A stretch of 64,000 nucleotides of DNA. Source: Taenia hydatigena (taxonomy: Eukaryota > Platyhelminthes > Cestoda > Cyclophyllidea > Taeniidae). The stretch is from NCBI GenBank assembly GCA_036345935.2, contig JADWOT020000005.1, positions 3,652,696-3,716,695 of the forward strand. The letters run 5' to 3'. The translations under genes were made by a program, and so were the position numbers. Below, one piece after another: positions 11,882 through 22,675 of the stretch (position 1 is the stretch's first letter; every line of letters starts with the position of its first letter). Under the pieces are notes generated by a model. It saw only the letters and a list, made by a program, of their open reading frames with translations. It did no database searches and had not been told where the DNA came from.

Positions 11882-12361
11882 CTGCAATGCACAAAATACT
11901 CCCTGCAATTAGCTCTCATGGTGAACAAAAGAATGCGTCAAGATGTGTGTAGGTCGAGTGAGCAAAAGTAGAATGCACTGTCATTTGGTTTCCGTGTTTA
12001 GGCAAAATTGAATGCCCAGGACATCACAACACCTTCATTTAACATTTGTTCGTTCTTCACGCCTCCTTCATCGCCTTGGCATTATGCATTGGAAGTAAAA
12101 TTTGACGGTTTGATAAAAGCAGTTGATGACAAAGACGGAGACAGGGACAACTGCATTTGACTAGAAAGTGCAGATCTACCGTTGGTGACAGGCCACCGGA
12201 TGCCACACGAACCCTTGAGATACTGCAATGCAGATGGTCGCCAAAAAGAGAACCACTCAGAGTGGATCCTTCCATCAGCGTCCTTGTTAAAGCAAATGGT
12301 TGCAGAGAAGATGTGAGATACACCTCCACGGTTGCCATCTAGTTGCGTGATGCTCATTCAC

Positions 12362-13040
12362 CTTCCACTTCCAGTGGGTCTGCATTTGAAAGCAATGAAG
12401 GGAATTGCGTGGGCACCTGTCACGAGGCGGCAGAAGCACAACATTCACTCGCATCAACTAACCATCTCTCAGACTCTAACACTCACAAGCAACCAACCTG
12501 TTTTCGCTTGCTGCACTGCGACCAGTTTTAAATTGTGCCCCCGCCTCTGACTTACATGACCAACTGGAACACCAATTGCTCCTCCACAATGCCGACAACC
12601 TGGCGCATGTTCTCCATAAAACAACAATTGCAAGTGAGTGACAAGACAAACCAAAAGTAAGCTGATTTGAGTATCTCCTTTCATCCTCATTTGACTTAAT
12701 GCCATCACAATACGTGATAACCTCTCACTCTAAGGTCTGTGTAGAAGTCACATTGCGTACTTCCACCGTGTGACCCTGGGTTTTTATTCTCATGCTACAC
12801 TGACTCGACTGGCACGGGACTAGGAAACAGTAGGAGAAGTTGACTCACCTTGTTGACTTGCTCGTCAATGGAATTGTGAAGACCAACATGAATACTAGTG
12901 AGGCGGCGCTTTGAAGAGACGAGGAAGTGGCGGGAATTTCTGCTTCATCATGTCTACACAGCGTCGTGGATACACTTGTATGGGTTGGTGTTTGGGGCAG
13001 TAGTGATGACAAGTTCACTAAATTATCACATGCCAACCAT
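12362..13040 (-). CDS. Candidate spliced gene of unknown function (left arm copy)
   Basis: Mirror image of 46166-46844, where the exon logic is given. On this strand the order is acceptor, exon starting WLACDNLVNL, GTGAGT donor, a short exon with HTVEVRNVTS, a GTGAGA donor, a longer exon with EHAPGCRHCGGAIGVPVGH, a GTGAGT donor and a last block with VPTQFPSLLSNADP. The reading frame downstream (12082-12357) is open here but has a TGA in the two other copies. No domain was recognised. It could be a decaying gene, or spacer with fortuitous splice motifs. Confidence 0.35.
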
Positions 13041-13722
13041 CTAAGCGAAAAATAGAATCAGTTGCTGTAATGGAGTGTGGTACTGATGCTAACAGCTGTG
13101 TTTGTTGCATTGTTATCTGACACTTGCATCTCCCACTGCTGAGCGTTTCACTAATCATATTTGCACACTAAGAGATGAATGCCTCTGCTAAAGAGGTTGC
13201 TTTCAGGGATTCTAGTCCATCGTATAGAGAGATGGGAGGTGTCAATGCGATAAAGACTGCAGTTTAGGCGGCAAGATCTGACTTGGTGCTTGTTTAGAGA
13301 CTCAACTTAACAAATCATAAGCAACGTATAACTCTAGAGAAAGAGAACAGATAATAATAAGAATACAAAGCAGAACGAGGCTTTCGATATGCAATCCTTC
13401 TGGCCATTATCATCTGCCTTCCCATTTCATATTATGTAAAGCAAGAATTAATTAAGAAGATCTCTAAAGATTATTCATAGGATAGATAGACAGAATTGTT
13501 ATTTTAACGAACCATTTGTTGCAATCAGGTTGCACATCATTGTGTGTTCATTATCGGATTAGTTGCTGCAACACTTCATTTCTTACGACTGCCGGTTTCG
13601 GTCTCAGACACTTGGGTGGCCATGTCGACCCAGCCGCATGGGTAGGGGTGACATGGACATGCCAGTAGCCTCGATCCCTCTGTACATGCATTTATATGTT
13701 TTGCCTTAGTATCATGCTTTTT
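13041..13722. repeat. AT-richer spacer shared by three copies
   Basis: Present in the left arm, inverted at 45.48-46.16 kb, and as a more diverged direct copy at about 58.65-59.27 kb. I see no gene in it. Confidence 0.45.
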
Positions 13723-13963
13723 ATGCCTTCAGGAAAGCATCGGGATGCTGCATTGATGGCAACGGAAAGCAAACCCGCCTTTATAGGGTTTCCATCCCGA
13801 TCTGTACCGCCTGTAGCATATTGCAGCCCGTGCTACGGATAGAAGAATCCCTGAAGTCTCATAACAGAAAGATTGCAAGAAAGCTATTGGCATCTGAAGC
13901 GACAATAGCCGAGGAACACTTGGAAAAGTTTTGTTCCGGAGATTCCCCTAATGTACCTGCTTA
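13723..13963 (+). pseudogene. Frameshifted relic of a non-mucin ORF (left copy)
   Basis: The ATG-led frame starts MPSGKHRDAALMATES. A 16-nt deletion relative to the right-arm copy (45221-45481, reverse strand, 86 codons open) breaks the frame at about 13832. The right copy continues LLRIEESLKSHNRKAARKI and AEDHLEKFCSGDSPNV. A CCTTCAG immediately before codon 4 could also be a splice acceptor. Composition is ordinary globular-like. No family was recognised. Confidence 0.3.
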
Positions 13964-14515
13964 AGGAGACCGATGTACTAACGTCTCTCTATGGCCATGC
14001 TTATGGCTAGCAGAACCTCTTACTCCGAACTTATTTCCCAAACCAAACGAAAGTCCAAGTCCATTCGAACTGCCAAGAGGGATCACTGACATTGGTGTCA
14101 AGCATCGCCTTAGTTGCGTCTAGTGTCGGCGACAGGCACGGTTAACTTGTGAGTGCTTCTTCCAGCACTGATTGCGTTTTGATGACTGACGCGAGAAGTC
14201 TACCAGGGGAAGCGTCAGGGACGGCGCTTGGAGGAAGAGAGTGGCTATGTAATACTTTGTCTGTAATGTTTGCCTGTTTCCGTTTCGGTCACTGAGATGG
14301 CGGACATTGCAGCAACACCATTCCTTCTGTTCGGTCAATTTATATGTATATTTGCCCTATTATTACGCCTTCTATTTTGTCTTTAAGGATTAGACTAGGC
14401 ACGCAATGTGGAGGCGAGGGTTTGCTGCATTAGAAGTGGAATAATTTCTACTAAATAGGAGAGGGTAGCTACAGCATTGGTGTTCCTTCAAATTCAGCTT
14501 CCTCGAAATTACATC
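13964..14515. other. About 550 bp present only in the left outer arm
   Basis: The right arm jumps from ...CCTAATGTTCCT straight to the equivalent of 14516, where a CCT triplet borders both ends. So either the right arm lost this piece or the left gained it. It has no terminal inverted repeats or target-site duplication. Short ORFs on both strands are not supported as genes. Confidence 0.5.
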
Positions 14516-14830
14516 CTCCAACGTGATTTTTCGCCCAGTCATAGGGAGGCAGTCGACTGCTAACACTCAGCACTTTACTTCACAGATTTGCTTTAGCTTA
14601 AATGCGAGTCAATCGCCCGTGCAAATGCACCCACCACACAAGCAGACCATCAGCGGAATGTTGCAGAGCGTCAAGCAGTGGACCACAGCACCTCGATCCA
14701 TTCCTCCCTATTGCAATGCAAGACATCACGATGGAGCACAAGACACTAAACGCACCATTTTATTGACTGTGATTAGTAGGGTGGAAGTACAAACGCAAAG
14801 GCGATTTGACTTTAACAGAAAGCAAATAAG
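14516..14830. repeat. 3' flank of the decayed mucin copy
   Basis: Flanking sequence inverted at about 44917-45243. The 103-codon forward ORF here has a counterpart in the mirror copy but shows no coding signature that I can separate from recent duplication. Confidence 0.4.
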
Positions 14831-15096
14831 TTAAAATGTAAGAATAAAGAAGGCACCCAAGAGAGGAATCGCAAAAGTAGGCGATAACATGGCCATCGTG
14901 GAATTGGTGGTGGACGCATCAGGTTACATGGTAACGTTGCCACCGTTTTGAATCTGTTGTCCACTCGAAGTCGTTATCGTCGTCGTCGTTGCCGTGTATG
15001 TTGAGAATGAGGAAGCACTGCCAATACCACTGCCACTCGCAAGGTGATCACAGCGATTCCTACCACAGGGAGAAGGAGCACACTGATGTTCTTCAT
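14831..15096 (-). pseudogene. Old decayed mucin copy (left arm)
   Basis: The reverse strand starts at MKNISVLLLPVVGIAV, a recognisable signal peptide. It ends with PDASTTNSTMAMLSPTFAIP and a hydrophobic tail before TAA (14831-14833), matching the family's linker and GPI tail. The length between start and stop is not a multiple of three and most of the repeat region is gone. The TATA position upstream is mutated (CATAAAGA in the mirror copy). No functional product is expected. Confidence 0.65.
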
Positions 15097-15271
15097 CTCG
15101 GGTAGACTCGTTGCAAGGCTGGTAGAGTCAGTCTTCTCCTTCTCTTTATGTAATGCAGGCTGAAACATATGTAACATGAGCTCTTCTTGATCAAATGAAT
15201 GCCACTGATCAGGTGTCAAGTGGTCGTGCGAACCTCTACGCATTGAAGAGATTCGACTGTGGAGCCCTCAC

Positions 15272-15342
15272 CTCCCATCCATTTTGCCCTCATGTGCAAC
15301 GGCCAATGTGTAAGCATTGACTTCAACGACTACCTCACCCTT
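15272..15342 (-). other. Candidate exon with GTGAGG donor
   Basis: A 71-nt block following TGTAG reads KGEVVVEVNAYTLAVAHEGK and ends at GGGAG|GTGAGG. The mirror copy (44430-44500) has the same length and ends at GGGAG|GTAAAG, so the donor purine is kept although the base changed. It lies directly upstream of the decayed mucin promoter. Confidence 0.35.
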
Positions 15343-16885
15343 CTACAATATACAACATAATGGACAAAACTGACCTCCTTGCAATTGACCCTCAAGGCGG
15401 ATGGGCCAATGCGTCAAGAAGTGTGATTGATGGAGTCGACAAGACTTAGTACCGACTTATTTGGATTTTGCATTCTGTAAGCCTTCTCCTTCACTGATGC
15501 ATTGCTGGTGATCATGGGAGCCTGCCAACAAAAGGCAAGACTTTATTGAAAAAACAAAACATTGACAACGCAGGTGCGAACACCGCCACTTGACATGCAC
15601 ACTCAGACTGGCCTGACAGTGTGTGGGAATGTGTTAAGAAACTTAAGCAAAGATCCAGGTTTCCATGAGAATAGTTGTAGTGCAGGCCGCAATAGCTTAA
15701 GCATGAGATCTCTTAAAATGCGCTACACATATTGTTAAAAGAACTGGTACTAATCAGATGCCAAGACGAGAAGGCTTGCGTATTACTTACGTCATTTCAA
15801 GATAACACCGTAAGGAATTGGCGGGAGGAAAATTTGAACCACTAAAAAGAAGTGGCACTCGCAAGTAGAGTTTGTGTCGCTGTACAGGATTTCAAGCTTG
15901 AAGAAACTCATTTAAATAAAACTGACTTTTAGTGGAATTTCAGTAGCAATCATGCTCCACTACTTATGCAATTTACTTCATCAAATTTCAATCTACATTT
16001 CCACGATGTAAAATAGCTGACACTAACGAGAGTGATTCGTGATTGCTGTGATCCAGTCCCATCTATTCTCCATTCCATCCTCCATCCAATTGCTGAAGCC
16101 ACACACATCCTCACCCCATTCGACTGCCGATGACTGATGGCAGGTGGACTGACTGCATCGCCACACCTTCCTAAATGCCGTCATTCTAACGCTCCTCACC
16201 TCACCACATTCAAATGCGCTGGACACTGACTATGAGTTGCCATGGCAACACGCACCAACCACTCACGTGCCTGTGAGAGGATTAGAGAAAGACAGTCTCA
16301 ACTCCGAGAATGTCAGTGTGTGTGTGTGTGTGTGCAAGCCTAAACTGCGTACTTCCACCATGTGACTGGATGTTGTTCCTGACTGACGGAGCGAGGCGAG
16401 TGTGGGAGAATTGACATAATTTGTTGTCATGTCTACTCAATGCGCTCGTCAAGACAGACACAAGTGTGAGTGGATCGTGGTTCAATAAAAAGAATGGGAC
16501 GCGTGGGGAGTGTTCACTGCCCCTACTTCAGCGTTCCACGATTCCCTCACTTGTTTGTCTGTATTCGTTGGTTTAATAAGGTCCTTGCGACGTACAAATA
16601 ATAAAAGCATCAATTAAATTAATCATCATCACTGCACTCCATCAGTGATGATGCACAGCCGCAGCTTGATGCATCAACATGACTTTCAAATCTTGCACTT
16701 CTCCAACTCAGATCTTCACCACAATACGATAGCAGGAAACGAGAGCAGAGTGTCTACGTGTAGGAATTAGGAATTGAAGGAAACCCGCATTTCCACGCTT
16801 CATGCCTAATTGAAAGACGCAGATTCAAGTGACACACTGTGCTAATCTTCGTGAGAACGTACAAAGCACCTTGTGTAGACATGAC
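15343..16885. repeat. Junction region at the inner end of the left outer arm
   Basis: Mirror similarity to the right arm ends near 15805. Sequence at 15865-16880 is a separate array fragment homologous to 1985-3020 (direct) and 56.0-57.0 kb (inverted), including a (GT)n run at about 16314-16335. No gene is supported. Confidence 0.5.
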
Positions 16886-17005
16886 ATGCCATACTACTAC
16901 AAGGGTCGTGTAAGTAGCATGTCGTCGATAACACTGCGGTGACTGATTTGGTCAATATTCCTCCCGTAAAATACACGGTACACAATTGGCAGCTGTCGGT
17001 GGTGC
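16886..17005 (+). repeat. 120-bp inverted duplication, left copy
   Basis: Starts ATGCCATACTACTACAAGG and ends CTGTCGGTGGTGC. The reverse complement, with about two mismatches, lies at 21067-21186. On the outer side is array sequence and on the inner side 235 bp of non-array sequence; the right copy has the opposite arrangement. This is the signature of an inversion with staggered breaks. Confidence 0.75.
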
Positions 17006-17240
17006 CTGAGACTTACACTTCGTTGTGGCGTGTGGAAATGGTGGATTGGATGTTACATCCTCATCAGTGGAAGCTGCACTGCAATGCACAGTCTCTGCTA
17101 CAACTGACGCGTCATATCTCTGCACAATGACGTTGAACGTGAAGAAGTAGGATGCAACCACTGCAAGTTGAACTACCTTATATAGCTCTGGCCCAACAAA
17201 TGCTCTAAACACATACGGTGCAATGTCTGGTTATGGGATT
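17006..17240 (-). other. Non-repeated fragment, possible broken exon
   Basis: No other copy in the window. The reverse strand is open from about 17225 (IAPYVFRAFVGPELYK...) to a GTAAGT at about 17025. The forward strand is also largely open, so the coding strand cannot be decided by eye. It probably belongs with 21187-22675 (see findings). Confidence 0.3.
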
Positions 17241-17249
17241 TTTGGTCCC

Positions 17250-19362
17250 TTTTTGGCGATAGGACCAAAGTCGAGGATTTAGACAAGCAACAGGATGCCC
17301 AACCAACTGAAGCAAAGGACAGTTGTGGCAATGTATAAACGCTTCAAATGCACTTCACTTGAATATGCGTCAACAACAGCATGGTCTTGTAGTTGCACAG
17401 TGATAGCTGAAGGGGCTTGACTAGGTGTGTGTGAACTGCCTAGAAGGAGGCATCTCTTAGAGGCCACAACACTATCGATACTCATTTGCAAGTCAAAAGG
17501 GGTCAGTCCTGAGTCCAGGCTATATGGAGCAGGACTACAAACAAGTCACGTTGTAGTAATTGCGGTAAGGCAAGTTGTTGTCCCATCGTAAGAGAGTGTT
17601 CAGTGTTGTTACATTTCTTGTTCTTATAGGACAACTACTACAATGTATGGACGCATATATGTAGTATCTGGTCAGTGAGGAATTGAAGATGCTAGAAGGA
17701 AATCACAAGTCAATTAGTGATAGCGAAGAACAAGGGAATCACACCGTGAGTGTCTGTGTGCCAAATGACGTCACTCCAAATGCTCTGTCAACGGACACCA
17801 TCGGCCACTCAGCAGGCAACACCACCGCATTCACCATCATTCAAGCAGGGCTCACTACGCTTTCGAATAGGCAGAAAATTGCTAATATTCGCCACAAGAA
17901 GCAGGTAGTTGCAGTGAATGTGTGTGGGGAATAAAGAAGGAATGGCATTTGCAGGCTTCTTCTCGTCTGATTGACTGACGTCGATTGGAGTGGAACTTGC
18001 ACTCAACATCCATCACAATGGAGGAAGCACCTTGTGTACGCACCACAGTTACACCTTCACCCACCTCAATTTGCCCTCTAACGGAGTCGATTTCAGTAGA
18101 CCGAAGGATTTAAGTTTACTTACTGCCTCAACTTTTGTTGTCTGTTCTGCAATTTGTTGCGCCACTGCCTACGTCTAATCAAATCCTCCATCCAATCAAC
18201 TGTGCAAGATAAATTCATCCATTGTTAACTTGAGGAGTCTAGGAGTGGTACGTGGGATGTGGAAAGATATTGGAAGTGCAATGAGCAAGTTGCAGTGAAG
18301 TTCACGCCATTAAATCTGCCTTGGATGCCTTCTTCAAAGCACTCACTCGTAGATGTCGCGAAAATAAAGCACTTGTTGTTGAAGTGCGTCTAATGCATTC
18401 GTGGTGATGAGTTCTCATTAGCAGATAATCTCCTACATTCTTAAGGATAGCCAAAGCATCAAACGAATGAGACAAGCACAACACATCGAAACGAAGTCAT
18501 CAGTGATTACGTACAGACGCAGCTTCATGCATCAACACGACTCTTAAATGTTGCAGTTCTTCAACTCAGATCTTCACCACAATACGATAGCAGAAAAGGA
18601 GAGCAGAGTGTCTACGTTTAGGAATTGAGAATCAAAGGAAACCCGTATTTCCATATTTTGTGTGAAATTGAATCACGCAGATCAAAGTGGCACTCTCCAT
18701 GAGAACGTACAAAGCACCTTGCGTAGGCAGCTCATTTAGGCCTTCAAAACACGGGTTTTACCCACGTTACTTTGCGTTTCCCAAACTCATCCTCTCTCTT
18801 CTTAAACCAATTCAGCAATATCAAAAGACGCGCTGAATTACCTTTCATCGTCAGTGCTTGAGTATGTAGCGCCTTTACGTTTGTTTTGAGGAATCCTCAA
18901 TTTACGATAAATATTAAAAAGCTATCAATGTAGAGAGGCTAAAAGGAGTATAATATGAGAGCATTCCTCCATTAAACCACACATAGTCTGCATTATTTAA
19001 TAAAACGCAACGCCTTCTTGAAACGGTAGTCGCGCGATTGCGCCTATACTACTTATCATTTATGAAGTTCATCAATTCACCATTTTAGTTCGGTGATCTA
19101 AAATCGACCTCTGAGACAACTTGTGACGCAAGCCCAAACCCATTCAGCTAATGCGGTGAGTAGACGTGGAGCCAAATTCACTCAATTTCTCCCTCAATCT
19201 CTGTCTTCCCACATCCACCTAGTGCCAAACGACGATGGTAAAATAAGGCCACATCGTGAGCGAATGACTCTTATCCCTCCGTCATCTGCATCAACCTCCA
19301 CCACCACCTCCGATCTCTCCACAGGCTACCTCTACACTTCGGAGATACACAGGAGCCGATGA
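17250..19362 (+). repeat. Segmental duplication, copy 1 (direct copy at 29.3-31.3 kb)
   Basis: Short ORFs match the 29.3-31.3 kb segment at a constant offset of 12045 bp up to about 18.2 kb; the mucin gene that follows matches at 11983. Two ORFs are open in both copies: 17683-17934 (contains MLEGNHKSISDSEEQGNH; three replacements between copies) and 17990-18178 (ends in a hydrophobic CSAICCATAYV; one 9-nt in-frame indel). I cannot show that either is translated. Confidence 0.65.
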
Positions 19363-19380
19363 CATTCATTGGAATGAATG
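19363..19380. promoter_or_regulatory. 18-bp inverted-repeat element
   Basis: CATTCATTGGAATGAATG, identical to the element at 3660, about 280 bp before the ATG of the next mucin gene. Confidence 0.4.
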
Positions 19381-19507
19381 GTGGTGGGGATAGTGGCTTG
19401 TCATCAATGGACTCGACTTCAACTTTGTTGAGAATGTGGTGCTCAAATGACGACTCACACATTGATGTGATACTTGAAGTGTAAATGACAAGACAAGGAA
19501 CACACCG

Positions 19508-19617
19508 CACCCTGTGCAAGGGTGAGGAGGGTGCTGCTCGTCAGATTGGTGGTTGGTGGTTGGTGAGTTCCAGTGCCCACGCAATGATGACTGCCCCATA
19601 TGCAGGCACTATAAAAG
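19508..19617 (+). promoter_or_regulatory. Promoter of mucin gene at 19659
   Basis: Hairpin CACCCTGTGCAAGGGTG at 19508-19524, an ATTGG/GGTTGGT block, then TATAAAAG at 19610-19617, 49 bp before the ATG. Confidence 0.7.
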
Positions 19618-19658
19618 GAGTGGAGAACTCTACCACTCGTGTAACAATTCCGCAGGAG

Positions 19659-20102
19659 ATGAAGAACCTCTGTGTGCTCCTTCTGTTTGTGTTGGGATGT
19701 GCTTTTGCTTTGGCGGCATCAGAAAACAATACTGCGAACGCAAACACAACCACAACATTAGCCCCATCCACCAATGCCACGACGAATGCAACGACGTCAA
19801 CTGCTTCGAATACGACTTCGTCGCAAAATACCACGAGTACTACACCCAATGCGCAGAATAATTCATCGACAGAGTCGAGTCCAACTGCGTCGAGTACGGC
19901 TTCGCCACAAAGTACCACGAGTGCTGCATCAAATGCGCAGAATGCTTCTTCTTCGACAACGACGAGTGGTGGACAGGATCAAATCGGCAGCAGCTCTACC
20001 ACCAAACACGATGCATCTACCACCAGTGCTTCCACGATGGTCGCTTTGTCGCCTGCTCTCGCCATCTTTGCCACTGGCGTCTTCACTCTCCTCATTCAGT
20101 AG
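19659..20102 (+). CDS. Mucin-like GPI-anchored surface protein (147 aa)
   Basis: The signal peptide is MKNLCVLLLFVLGCAFALA (cleavage near residue 20). Residues 21-66 are Asn/Thr-rich with many N-X-T sequons (NATTNATT, NTTSSQNTT). One 28-residue repeat (67-94, NNSSTESSPTASSTASPQSS-like ending SAASNAQ) is followed by NASSSTTTSGGQDQ and the tail LSPALAIFATGVFTLLIQ. The first 60 residues are almost identical to the gene at 41935-42579, while the C-terminal third matches the 3956 type, so it looks like a recombinant of two subtypes. The start was chosen by the TATA spacing and signal peptide. Probable role: secreted, glycosylated, GPI-anchored coat protein. Confidence 0.85.
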   Translation: MKNLCVLLLFVLGCAFALAASENNTANANTTTTLAPSTNATTNATTSTASNTTSSQNTTSTTPNAQNNSSTESSPTASSTASPQSTTSAASNAQNASSSTTTSGGQDQIGSSSTTKHDASTTSASTMVALSPALAIFATGVFTLLIQ

Positions 20103-20164
20103 CCACAATGAAGACCTCACCCATTTCTAACCAGTTTTTTCCCTGTATCCTAATGATAACGTTA

Positions 20165-20170
20165 AATAAA
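20165..20170 (+). terminator. AATAAA poly(A) signal
   Basis: Located 62 nt after the TAG, followed by TTGACACATTCC and a TTTCGTGCTCTGC element, matching the other copies. Confidence 0.6.
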
Positions 20171-21066
20171 TTGACACATTCCGTATTTCGTGCTCTGCTT
20201 TTGCGTCTCGCATTAAAAGAGGGCAATTTCCAACCCATCATAACACTGCGTGCATTTGTATTTCAAGGAAAACCATAAAGAAAATCGCAGGGGACTGCGC
20301 AGTCTAGCAAATTGTCTGTCGAGAATGCTGAAATAGGTGAACGCAGATTGGAAAGCACTTGGTGGTTTGATGCTGATGAAGCCGCACGTCACAGTGTCAT
20401 ACATTCTGCATCGGTTAGATTGCGTCGTAATGCATATGGAAGGAGGGACTGTTCTGCTAAATGCCACTGATCACTTGCGGGATTGAGGCAATTTAGCTGC
20501 GGCCTTCGACTCCTTTTCGTTGTGACTTTGCGTGTGAAGCCTAACACGTAAACATCAACTAATTGCTCAAGTCTCTTCATTAAGGAAAGTAGCTTAGGAA
20601 ATCATTTGAACTCCTCGAGACAAACAGGCAAATGGGTGACGAGGCATAGGTCTAATGTAAATTTCCTATGTGAACATCTTTACTAACAGTAACCTGAATG
20701 AAATGACTCTTTGATGTTAGTGTTTGAGAGGTGAAGAGAATGGTCACTTACAAGACATATGACACACACAAGGCTTAATAACCAGTCCCATTCAAACCTT
20801 CGCCATTCTACCACCCTCCTCTCTCACCCACACATCGCCTCCACCACGTGCACTGGCCAGCTCCTCCCTAATACCAAGAAAAATTTAATTGGATTTAGGG
20901 TAAGTGTTTGATGGTGAGGTGATGGTGAGATGAGGTGACATCGACTTCCACAGACTCAAATCCACCTGTACTATGCACACATTTGATCTCATTAAGAGGC
21001 GGATTGTGTAGGTGGCTATGAAGAGACGGTGGAAGTAGTGATGTTGCCTACGTAATTGATGCACAA
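20171..21066. repeat. 3' array flank of the 19659 gene
   Basis: Homologous to the flanks after 32173 (direct) and before 28395 and 41935 (inverted). It ends abruptly at 21066, where the 120-bp inverted duplication begins. No gene is seen. Confidence 0.5.
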
Positions 21067-21186
21067 GCACCACCGACAGCTGCCAATTGTGTACCGTGTA
21101 TTTTACGGGAGGAATATTGACCAATTCTGTCACCGCAGTGTTATCGACGACATGCTACTTACACGACCCTTGTAGTAGTATGGCAT
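21067..21186 (-). repeat. 120-bp inverted duplication, right copy
   Basis: Reverse complement of 16886-17005 with about two mismatches. Here array sequence lies on the inner (left) side and non-repeated sequence on the outer (right) side. Confidence 0.75.
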
Positions 21187-22675
21187 CTCGGTGCATCCTT
21201 CTTCACATGTCATTTTACAAGCATGACGATACATCTTGGTGCAAACGGACTTCCCCGTAGCACATTCAAACAGCGTGATTGTGAGGCCGTTGCGTACTCA
21301 CGTTGTTTTAAGTAAGTATATCAGCTAGACCCTAAGCTATGACGAATAGTGCGCTTTTATCTTCAGAACCTGTGGAAACATGAATGCGTGCTGAAGGCTA
21401 CCGACTGCAGCTAATCATCACACGTTTGGCGTATTCTGCATCTAACAACTAATCAGAGGTTAAAACCAAACCCCGACAATTGTCAAACGTCTGACACGAT
21501 GCACGACTGGATCAAAGTCTTGCGTGGATGTCGAATAATTGCTCGACAGCATTAATAAACTGTGCTTGAGTAGGTAACACCTCATTGCACACAGCTCAAG
21601 ACTGTAAGGGCGTGTTGAAGTCGACCGAGACCGATGCGAAGTGAAGTCATCACTTCTCCCTCACCCACTTGTACGTTCACCTTAAAGGACTTTATGAGGT
21701 CAAATGAGGTTTTATATCGCATCTGCGACTTTGTTGAATACAGTGTCCAGTCGACTTGTGAGCTGTAGTCTTGAAGCCATCGTGAACCCATTTTAGCTTA
21801 GTTTTGCACAACTGACCTCTCAGCTCAGCCTCACAATCTCTGCTTCATTGTCAGACGTTGTTGCTGTTGCATTTCAGTTGGATTCATCAAACAGTGGCAC
21901 ACTTATGTCTTCTCTCGACGTGCTGTTCACGTGACTTGCGATGGCAGTTCTGTCGAGGAGCAGACATCTTGTAAGTCATTTGATGGGTTTGCAGTGGAGC
22001 AAGTTGCTGCAAAACCAAAACCAAACGAGTTACTCAGTAGAGCTCTGCCACATTCAGGATTCGCAAAGCATCACTTAAGTGGACAGCAGTCATAATGGAT
22101 GTTGGAGGTGAGGGATTGTCTACACTTGTGGCAGTTGTGAAAGTCGTGTGGTCTGGTGTCAATGGATTGGTTCTTTCTACGATCGAGTTGCATGCGTTTC
22201 CTCCTTCCTACGCCTTCACCCACCCGCCCACTTTCCCACTCTCCTATCCACTTACGGACACTCACATCTCCCTCGGTCTGTTTTTCTCAACTACCCACCT
22301 AAGTGAGACCGGAAGAGCATTAGAGTGGACGGAATGGTTTGCAGTTGTGCACACTACGTATCGGTAGATGCGATTGTAGGACACGAGGATTGCCTTCTCT
22401 GTTGCAAGTGATAGGCTACCGTTTGACACACCACTACTTGTGACGCATTTGTCACAACTCAAGCAAATCCAAACAAACCTCAATATGGGCTCAAGGAAGC
22501 CGCTTATCAATGGATCGTTTGGGGAGGGATGCGAAATCACACACTTCACAATTCTCGTGTAATTGAATGACGCAGGTAAGAAAGGCCATTCCAATCAACT
22601 CGGTGTTTAAAATAAGGGAGGAATTTGCGTAAGTAGATCCAAATAACACACAAAAAATATTTTATCCGTGGGGAC
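21187..22675. other. Non-repeated region; possible exons on either strand
   Basis: The longest stretch without a second copy in the window. Reverse-strand ORFs at 21582-21791 (MGSRWLQDYSSQVDW...) and 22262-22594 (110 codons), and a forward ORF at 22095-22367, have ordinary globular-like composition. Just past the 120-bp duplication the reverse strand holds a Cys-dense block (ECATGKSVCTKMYRHACKM...) ending at GTAAGT inside the duplication. I cannot define a gene model. Confidence 0.3.

Larger units (their letters stand above)
680..15805. repeat. Left arm of the large outer inverted repeat
   Basis: Features along this arm reappear in reverse order and on the opposite strand at 43945-58235. Paired coordinates sum to about 58996 at the outer end, 59052-59219 around the mucin genes, 59206 through the middle and about 59750 at the inner end, so the arms are collinear apart from indels. 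Divergence is visible as substitutions and indels, so this is an old duplication. It holds one intact mucin gene, one truncated copy and one decayed copy. Confidence 0.85.

Noticed and set aside
15541..15700. Possible pseudo-promoter or replication origin in AT-rich sequence at the inner arm ends
   Set aside because: No recognisable motif beyond composition.
21067..21330. Cys-dense reverse-strand reading as a secreted peptide gene
   Set aside because: The opposite strand is equally open and phase-compatible with an upstream donor at about 17025. There is no start codon with a signal peptide, so neither strand is favoured.
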